A stretch of 64,000 nucleotides of DNA from Desulfoscipio geothermicus (GTDB lineage: Bacteria; Bacillota; Desulfotomaculia; Desulfotomaculales; Desulfallaceae). The notes below the pieces were generated by a model. That model was given only the letters and a program-made list of their open reading frames with translations. It was not told where the DNA came from and did no database searches. Position numbers and translations under genes: made by a program. Location: the NCBI GenBank assembly GCA_016841205.1, contig JAENZP010000016.1, positions 1 to 64,000 of the forward strand, given 5' to 3'. This document shows positions 58,213 through 64,000 of this stretch, piece after piece. Positions within the stretch are counted from its first letter, which is position 1; each line of letters starts with the position of its first letter.

Positions 58213-59940
58213 ATGGTTAAGTTATTAAGGTTCTTAAAGCCATTCGCCTGGTCAGTTTCCACTGTCCTGGTGCTTGTGCTTTTTCAATCCCTTGCAGACC
58301 TTTATCTGCCGACTTTGATGTCCGATATTGTGGATATTGGTATCATTAACGGTGATAATCAGTACATTCTCAGGGTTGGCGGTTTAATGCTGTTTTTTGC
58401 TGCCGGTAGTGCTTTATGTATGATTGCGGCGAGCTTTTTATCTGCCAAAATAGCCATCGGATTCGGTAAAAATCTGCGCAGCATGGTTTTTTCACGGGTA
58501 GAGAGCTATTCGCTTCATGAGTTTGACCAACTGGGTACAGCCTCCCTGATTACCAGGACCACTAACGATATTACCCAGATACAGCAAGTATTGATTGTAA
58601 TATTGCGTATGATGGTCAGCGCGCCTATGATGAGTATTGGTGGCATAATTATGGCGGTTTCAAAAGACGCTGTGTTGTCGCTGGTTTTCGTTGTGGCGAT
58701 GCCGGTCCTGGCCGGTGCGATCCTGCTCATTTTCCGAAGAGGTGTGCCGCTCTTTAAGACAATGCAGGTCAATCTTGATAAATTAAACCGGGTTCTGCGC
58801 GAAGGTCTTACCGGCATTAGAGTTGTCCGCGCCTTTAACCGCCTCGACCATGAGAGGGAACGTTTTCAAATGACCAACAGCGATCTGACCGTAACAGCCA
58901 TTAATGTCAATAAACTTATGGCCGCCTTAATGCCCGTTATGATGTTGGTGATGAATTTCTCAACCATTGCGATTGTCTGGTTCGGGGGTATCCGGGTTGA
59001 CCACGGCGACATGCAGGTCGGTGATATGATGGCCTTTCTGCAATATGCCATGCATATTATGTTTTCTCTTGTTATGATCTCTTTTATGTTTATCATGCTC
59101 CCCCGGGCGGAAGCTTCAGCCGTAAGGATTAATGAAGTGCTTGATATCGTGCCTGAAATCAAGGATGCTGAAAAAGTAAAGCATACTGCCGGCAGGAGAG
59201 GTTTTGTAGAGTTTATAAACGTTACCTTTGGTTATCCCGGTGCCGAGCAACCCGCGATCAGCAATATTTCATTTACAGCCGGTCCCGGTGAGGTTACGGC
59301 CATTATCGGTGGTACCGGTTCGGGGAAGTCGACTTTGATCAACTTGATCCCTCGTTTCTATGATATTGATGAGGGCAGCATTTTAATTGACGGCGTTGAT
59401 GTGCGGGAAATGTCCCAGGAAAGCCTGAGAGCTAAAATAGGCTTGGTACCACAAAAGGCGGTGCTTTTTACCGGTACTATTGCCGACAACATCCGGTATG
59501 GCAAAGAAGATGCCGCGGATGAAGAGATCAGGCGTGCCGCTGAAACCGCACAGGCCACGGATTTTATCACTACCATGAAAGATGGCTTTGATTCACTTAT
59601 CGCACAGGGCGGCACCAATATTTCGGGTGGGCAAAAGCAGCGTCTTTCTATCGCCAGAGCTTTGGTGAGGAAACCGGAAATCTATGTTCTCGACGATGCC
59701 CTCTCCGCCCTGGACTATAAAACAGATGCCAGGCTGCGCATTGCGCTCAGAAAAGAAACAGCCGATGCTACCGTGCTGATTGTGGCTCAGAGGGTCAGCA
59801 CAGTGATGGGCGCCGACCGGATCATCGTCATGGAAAAAGGCAAAATTGCCGGTATCGGCAGCCACAGGGAACTCTTGAATACCTGTGAAGTATATCGTGA
59901 GATTGTATTATCACAGTTTTCCGGGGAGGAGATAGCATGA
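58213..59940 (+). CDS. Multidrug-type ABC exporter half-transporter (first subunit)
   Basis: A 575-residue protein with six transmembrane helices (1-310) and an ATPase domain. Walker A GGTGSGKSTL (about residue 373), Q-loop VPQKAVLF, signature NISGGQKQRLSIARAL and Walker B VLDDALSALD are present. The catalytic position after Walker B reads D-D rather than D-E, which marks the degenerate site typical of one subunit in heterodimeric exporters (YheI/BmrC class). It overlaps the next gene by 4 bases (ATGA). Confidence 0.93.
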   Translation: MVKLLRFLKPFAWSVSTVLVLVLFQSLADLYLPTLMSDIVDIGIINGDNQYILRVGGLMLFFAAGSALCMIAASFLSAKIAIGFGKNLRSMVFSRVESYSLHEFDQLGTASLITRTTNDITQIQQVLIVILRMMVSAPMMSIGGIIMAVSKDAVLSLVFVVAMPVLAGAILLIFRRGVPLFKTMQVNLDKLNRVLREGLTGIRVVRAFNRLDHERERFQMTNSDLTVTAINVNKLMAALMPVMMLVMNFSTIAIVWFGGIRVDHGDMQVGDMMAFLQYAMHIMFSLVMISFMFIMLPRAEASAVRINEVLDIVPEIKDAEKVKHTAGRRGFVEFINVTFGYPGAEQPAISNISFTAGPGEVTAIIGGTGSGKSTLINLIPRFYDIDEGSILIDGVDVREMSQESLRAKIGLVPQKAVLFTGTIADNIRYGKEDAADEEIRRAAETAQATDFITTMKDGFDSLIAQGGTNISGGQKQRLSIARALVRKPEIYVLDDALSALDYKTDARLRIALRKETADATVLIVAQRVSTVMGADRIIVMEKGKIAGIGSHRELLNTCEVYREIVLSQFSGEEIA

Positions 59941-61832
59941 GGGCAGAACACAGAGCGCTGGGACCACAGGCCGGAGGGCACGGAGGAGGCTTCGGCAGAG
60001 GCCCGATGGGGGGGCATATGGGTATACCGGTGCAAAAAGCCAGGGATTTTAAAGGAACCATGAAAAGGCTGCTCGGTTATTTAAAACCCCGTAGATTTAG
60101 GCTGTCGACCGTGTTTGTCATGGCTATTCTCAGCACCGTTTTCAGCATCGTAAGCCCGAAAATACTGGGCGAAGCCACTACAAAACTGTTTGAAGGCGTG
60201 ATGATGAAATATCATCATGTTCCCGGAGCCAGGGTCGACTTTGAGTACATTGCGCAGATATTGTCTCTTTTGATCGGATTATATATTTTCAGCGCTTTTT
60301 TTGGTTATCTGCAGCAATATATCATGGCCGGGGTAGCCCAAAAGACGGTCTATGATATTCGCAATGATGTTAATGATAAACTGGCCCGTCTCCCGCTTAA
60401 ATTTTTTGATTCACGCACTCATGGTGAAATCTTAAGCCGGGTTACCAATGATGTTGACAACATTAGTTCTACTTTGCAGCAAAGTTTGACCCAGTTAATT
60501 AGTTCGATCGTGACCATTGCCGGTATTCTGATTATGATGTTGACCATCAGCCCGTTAATGACTCTAATTGCGCTTGTAACCCTGCCGCTTTCGTTTGTTG
60601 TAACGGTGATGATCGCCAGGCGCTCTCAGAAATATTTTGCGGCTCAACAGAAGGAGCTCGGAATACTTAACGGGCATGTTGAAGAGATGTACACCGGCCA
60701 TCAGATTGTTAAAGCCTTCGGGCGGGAGAGTGAATCCATCGCCAAATTTGATGATATTAACGAAAGGCTCTATCATGCAGGCTGGAAAGCCCAGTTCGTT
60801 TCCGGCATCATCTTTCCGCTGATGAACTTTATCAGCAACATCGGATATGTTTTGGTCTGCGTAGTGGGAAGTATTCTGGTCATGAAAAAGACAATTGAAA
60901 TCGGTGATGTGCAAGCCTTTATCCAATACTCCAGGCAGTTTAACCATCCGATCATCCAGATGTCCAACATAGCCAATATCATCCAGTCCACGGTGGCTTC
61001 CGCCGAGCGGGTGTTTGAGCTGCTGGACGAGATCGAACAAATACCGGACATGGAAGATTCAAAGAGAATTGATTTCCCGAAAGGCGAGGTCAGATTCCAA
61101 AATGTTCAATTCGGCTATAAAGAAAGCACTACTCTGTTGGAGGACATGAATATAGATGTCAAACCGGGTCAGACCATTGCTATCGTAGGCCCGACAGGCG
61201 CTGGAAAAACCACCCTGGTCAACCTATTGATGCGCTTTTATGAGATAAATGCCGGAAAAATTACCGTGGACGGCATCGATATCAGGGATTTAAAGCGCGG
61301 TGATTTGCGTACACTGTTCGGCATGGTGCTGCAGGACACCTGGCTTTTTAACGGCACGATCAGAGATAATATCGCCTATGGCCGGACGGGAGCCACCGAA
61401 GAAGAAATTGTGCGGGCAGCCAAAGCGGCGCACGCCGACCACTTTATCCGGACCCTGCCTGATGGTTACAACACCATTCTCAATGAGGAAGCCTCGAATA
61501 TTTCGCAGGGTCAAAAGCAGCTGCTGACCATTGCCAGGGCAATTCTTGCCGATCCGGCGATTTTGATTCTTGACGAAGCTACCAGCAGCGTTGACACCAG
61601 AACAGAACTCTTAATTCAAAAGGCGATGACAGCACTGATGAAGGGAAGGACCAGTTTTGTGATTGCCCACCGGTTATCCACTATTCGGGACGCCGACTTG
61701 ATCCTGGTAATGAATAACGGCAGCATTATTGAAACAGGCAGCCACCATGAGCTTCTGGCGCAGGACGGCTTCTATGCGGACCTTTACCAAAGCCAGTTTG
61801 CAGGTGGAAATATTGAGAAAGAAGCTGTATAA
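59937..61832 (+). CDS. Multidrug-type ABC exporter half-transporter (second subunit)
   Basis: A 631-residue partner. A Gly-rich N-terminal extension (residues 1-40, GGHGGGFGRGPMGGHMG) precedes six membrane helices. The ATPase has Walker A GPTGAGKTTL (about 418), signature NISQGQKQLLTIARAI (Q replaces the usual second G) and a canonical Walker B ILDEATSSVD with the catalytic Glu. The pair forms a heterodimer with one normal and one degenerate ATP site, as in BmrCD/TM287-288. It is likely induced when MarR is released. A GC-rich terminator follows. Confidence 0.93.
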   Translation: MRAEHRALGPQAGGHGGGFGRGPMGGHMGIPVQKARDFKGTMKRLLGYLKPRRFRLSTVFVMAILSTVFSIVSPKILGEATTKLFEGVMMKYHHVPGARVDFEYIAQILSLLIGLYIFSAFFGYLQQYIMAGVAQKTVYDIRNDVNDKLARLPLKFFDSRTHGEILSRVTNDVDNISSTLQQSLTQLISSIVTIAGILIMMLTISPLMTLIALVTLPLSFVVTVMIARRSQKYFAAQQKELGILNGHVEEMYTGHQIVKAFGRESESIAKFDDINERLYHAGWKAQFVSGIIFPLMNFISNIGYVLVCVVGSILVMKKTIEIGDVQAFIQYSRQFNHPIIQMSNIANIIQSTVASAERVFELLDEIEQIPDMEDSKRIDFPKGEVRFQNVQFGYKESTTLLEDMNIDVKPGQTIAIVGPTGAGKTTLVNLLMRFYEINAGKITVDGIDIRDLKRGDLRTLFGMVLQDTWLFNGTIRDNIAYGRTGATEEEIVRAAKAAHADHFIRTLPDGYNTILNEEASNISQGQKQLLTIARAILADPAILILDEATSSVDTRTELLIQKAMTALMKGRTSFVIAHRLSTIRDADLILVMNNGSIIETGSHHELLAQDGFYADLYQSQFAGGNIEKEAV

Positions 61833-61894
61833 CCTCACCAATTAGGTAATAGTCATGATGAGCCAGAACGGTTAAAACAAGAACGCTATATTAG

Positions 61895-61923
61895 GGCGGG
61901 GGCTTAATTGCCCCGCCTTTTTT
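61895..61923 (+). terminator. Rho-independent terminator of the marR-ABC operon
   Basis: GGCGGGG (61895-61901) pairs with CCCCGCC (61911-61917), followed by TTTTTT. Confidence 0.85.
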
Positions 61924-62225
61924 AGCGGAAAGGCAAGAGAAGTACCAGTAAGGCATCCAAGAACGATTTAGAATTCATCTAGTAAAGTCTATTATCTGTA
62001 GTTTTCATGTATGGATTATTTAAGAAGGATAATTGAGTGTGATATAGAATTTAATGTAATAGCAACGTAGGCATGAGCAACATGTATTCGTTGTTTACTT
62101 TTTTATTGAGGTGCTATTTTATTGAAATTATTATGAATACGCTTATGTAGGGTACCTTGGAATTTAGCCATTTGGAAGAAGTAATGTGATTAGGATTTAA
62201 CAAATTTAATGAAGGAGAAAATAAC
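61924..62225. other. Intergenic, no supported gene
   Basis: An AT-rich spacer between the exporter operon and the next gene. No frame with a ribosome site, no clear consensus promoter and no hairpin is seen. GAAGGAG at 62212-62218 belongs to the next gene. Confidence 0.5.
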
Positions 62226-63248
62226 ATGAAGTATTCAACTAATTAAGCACAAGCAACAATCGAACCGGCAGAGTTTCAAAAATTAGAAGAACAACTGAAT
62301 AAGGAGATTATTAAGGGGGGAAATTTAAAACCGTTATTCTTATTAAATGAAAATGATGAAAAATCTATAGATGAAAGATCTACAATGGATGTCTGGGGTG
62401 AAGGATTTAAGAAATCAATTTTGCCGGACGAAGGAAAAAAAAGTGATACTTTAAATGTCAATGGTACAACAATTAAGAAGTCAATTTCGCTGGATGAAGA
62501 TGATAAAAGGGATATTATGGATGTTTATAATAAAGGGATTACTGTAAAGTTGGCAAGTAATTTTGAGACGACTCCGATTGTCCCTTACTTTAAAAATAAA
62601 GGTGTAGATCTTCCTCAAGAGATAAAAACTGCTATTGAAACCAAATATGATTTTTACTCGGTTGAAGTCACTTTTAGAAGTATTATTGATGAACATGATA
62701 TATATTTGAAACGAGCGGAGTTAACAATAGAAATTACTGATGATGTAGAAAAAAGGGAGAGGCAAACCAGGGTTTATAAACTGTTTCCGGACGGTATTTA
62801 CAAAGATTATTTCAAAGCCCATGCCGGGGGAAAGATTGCTTTGGATGCAGGTTTAAACTTTGCATTGAATATACCGGAGGAGTTAGCTGAGCTTATAGAT
62901 GCCAAAATTAAACCGGAAGTGGGCATTAATACTGGAATTGATTTTGATTTAGGGTCATATGCATTTCGTAAGGCCAAAGTTGAAGCAATGGGGGAAAGCG
63001 ATAAGGAAGCTGTATGGATATATAATATGAGTTATAGTGAGAAGAAGAACGACGATTACAAATCAATAGTCATTCTTAAGGTTCCAGAAGAAGCAAAAAA
63101 GGTTGCAATATATGCAAAACTAAAAGTATCTCCGTATAGGACTAGATGGGATTGGAAAAATTTATTTAGGTCAAAGTCGGAACTACAACTTCCTCCTTTA
63201 CAGTGTGAACCGGTTAAACTATTCATAGAGTTGCAAGAAAATAATTAA
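62226..63248 (+). pseudogene. Hypothetical protein with in-frame TAA at codon 7
   Basis: GAAGGAG (62212-62218) and ATG 62226 give an excellent start, but codon 7 is TAA (62244-62246). The same frame then runs open for 333 codons to 63248. The first later ATG (62385) has no ribosome site, yet the bases between it and the stop clearly code (TIEPAEFQKLEEQLNKEIIK). The N-terminal part holds a repeated unit, KKSI-LDE-(K)-D (GFKKSILPDEG and IKKSISLDEDD). The rest looks like a beta-rich soluble domain (AGGKIALDAGLNFALNI, VGINTGIDFDLGSYAFRKAKVEAMG). No family is recognised. Readings are a recent nonsense mutation, a sequencing error or recoding. Confidence 0.65.
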
Positions 63249-63305
63249 CGTAAATTTAATTCATCGAAAGCAGGCCGGAGGACCTGAACGGTCTGGCTGG
63301 TTAAC

Positions 63306-63416
63306 ATGCTCGGGCATCGGGAAGTCGCAGAAGCACAGGGTTTGAACATTGGTTTGGATTACCGGGACGCCGCGCAGATCAGCAGCGGCAAGATAATTGG
63401 GTCACTGTCGGATTGA
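63306..63416 (+). other. Possible gene remnant (36 codons)
   Basis: ATG 63306 to TGA 63414 encodes MLGHREVAEAQGLNIGLDYR, then DAAQISSGKIIGSLSD. It reads like the C-terminal piece of a real protein, with a stop upstream in frame at 63285. There is no good ribosome site. The family is not recognised. Confidence 0.3.
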
Positions 63417-63421
63417 TAAAA

Positions 63422-63443
63422 AAGAGCAGTCTTAGCTGCTCTT
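63422..63443 (-). terminator. Terminator overlapping the TauE/SafE stop codon
   Basis: AAGAGCAG (63422-63429) pairs with CTGCTCTT (63436-63443). The minus strand then has TTTTTT. The stop codon of the permease gene (63432-63434) lies in the hairpin loop. Confidence 0.7.
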
Positions 63444-64000
63444 TTCCTTTTTTTCCACTGTAATTGATTCCTCATGCAAAGGTTTTGGTGTTCTTAAATA
63501 TTTAACCCCTGTCCAGATCAGCACGGCGGCGAAGATAACGCGTAAAGCCCCCTCAGGCATGATATGGGCAAGAGAGCCACCCAGGTACGTGCCTAATAGA
63601 ATGCCAGGGATTAATCCCGGCAATATGCCGGTGTTAACGTTCCCCAAGCGCCAGTGAGTAAAAGCCCCTACTATTCCCACCGGGACCATGGCCAGGAGGG
63701 AGCTGCCTTGGGCGGCGTATTGGGTGAAGCCGGTAAGCAGTACCATTGAAGGTACCATGATCGTACCTCCTCCGACCCCCATCATGCCGGAGAGGAAGCC
63801 GGTTAAGATCCCGGTTAATAAAAGAACTGATATTTTTAGCCATCCTGTGGCGGGCTCGTCAACATGGTACAGGTAAGGTTTCATAAGCAGGAGCAGGGAG
63901 GTCAGGATTAATAACCCGCCGAAATATCTCTTGAGCTTCCAATCCGGAAGGGCATTGCCATAGCGTGCGCCCGCCCTGGCGGTAAATATAGCGGTGGAGG
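63432..64000 (-). CDS. Sulfite exporter TauE/SafE family permease (5' end beyond the window)
   Basis: The frame is open from TAA 63432 to the right edge (64000) and so is the C-terminal part of a larger gene. An internal ATG at 63884 is not the start: upstream codons continue the family pattern (YGNALPDWKLKRYFGGLLIL). The visible half has the second TauE/SafE repeat, LLTGILTGFLSGMMGVGGGTIMVPSMVLLTG, then AAQGSSLLAMVPVGIVGAFTH and PGLIPGILLGTYLGG, with about four membrane helices. TauE/SafE proteins export sulfite or organosulfonates. Confidence 0.88.
   Translation of the reverse strand, partial: STAIFTARAGARYGNALPDWKLKRYFGGLLILTSLLLLMKPYLYHVDEPATGWLKISVLLLTGILTGFLSGMMGVGGGTIMVPSMVLLTGFTQYAAQGSSLLAMVPVGIVGAFTHWRLGNVNTGILPGLIPGILLGTYLGGSLAHIMPEGALRVIFAAVLIWTGVKYLRTPKPLHEESITVEKKEKSS

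Noticed and set aside
63432-63884. A complete 150-residue TauE/SafE gene starting at 63884
   Set aside because: The frame stays open with family-like sequence to the window edge, so this ATG is internal and the gene is truncated by the window.
1-64000. CRISPR array, prophage, toxin-antitoxin or restriction-modification system
   Set aside because: No spaced direct-repeat array, capsid/terminase/integrase gene, paired small toxin-antitoxin genes or methyltransferase motifs were seen on either strand.

Overview
The window looks like a chromosomal segment of an anaerobic, low-to-mid GC Gram-positive bacterium, most likely a Clostridia member of the Peptococcaceae/Desulfotomaculum type. That is an inference from several features: superoxide reductase, rubrerythrin and high-molecular-weight rubredoxin; a small siroheme-type sulfite/nitrite reductase protein; tryptophan T-box leaders; a CtsR-like operator before dnaK; sigma-A promoters; strong AGGAGG ribosome sites; and frequent TTG/GTG starts. 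No phage, CRISPR array, rRNA operon or large mobile element is present. There are many decayed gene fragments between intact operons.

Layout. 1-1.2 kb: end of an IS21-like element, a small duplicated-motif protein and a 3' tRNA-Ser-like remnant, probably the edge of an old insertion. 1.4-4.6 kb: glycine betaine/proline-type ABC importer (lipoprotein, permease, ATPase-CBS) with an attenuator-like terminator after the first gene. 4.6-6.4 kb: ABC ATPase relic and an excisionase-HTH/PBP-like regulator. 6.7-13.4 kb: two paralogous orphan multi-PAS histidine kinases flanking a frameshifted secreted/membrane protein and a metallo-beta-lactamase-fold hydrolase. 13.6-23.1 kb: a PreA-like dehydrogenase-ferredoxin, then a complete tryptophan pathway arranged as T-box-trpB-trpA-T-box-trpE-G-D-C-F-aroF, so each half has its own tRNA-Trp-sensing leader. 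23.2-30 kb: ADP-ribosylglycohydrolase-like protein, GIY-YIG protein, tRNA-Glu(CTC), radical SAM protein, a TrpXYZ-type ABC importer behind a leader rich in (G/T)AG triplets, a DUF6530-like protein and a YkgJ-like Fe-S protein.

30-35.9 kb: membrane protein, a structured non-coding stretch, relics (glycosyltransferase, MFS, universal stress protein), fabH plus an acyl carrier protein, paired crcB fluoride channels and a DUF1624-like membrane protein. 35.9-38.2 kb (minus strand): hrb-rbr-dfx oxidative stress operon with a broken fprA at its head, read from a canonical promoter overlapped by a PerR-like box inside an 18-bp palindrome. 38.3-46.4 kb: hypothetical, TPR and UspA proteins, then dnaK-cbpA-cbpM-clpB. 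46.4-54.6 kb: frameshifted sensor domain, EAL phosphodiesterase with a similar C-terminal domain, small Cys-rich protein, Asp23, GH57 and MalQ glucan enzymes, YaaR. 54.8-64 kb: sulfite-reductase-like protein, second MBL hydrolase, marR plus a heterodimeric multidrug ABC exporter, a gene with an in-frame TAA at codon 7, and a TauE/SafE permease running off the right edge.

The most interesting signals are regulatory: tandem Trp T-boxes, a possible TRAP-like leader before a tryptophan-transporter-type operon, a near-identical promoter/operator module in front of two unrelated genes, and a PerR-like operon whose first gene was deleted while its promoter survived. I did not find a clear, wholly new multi-gene system.
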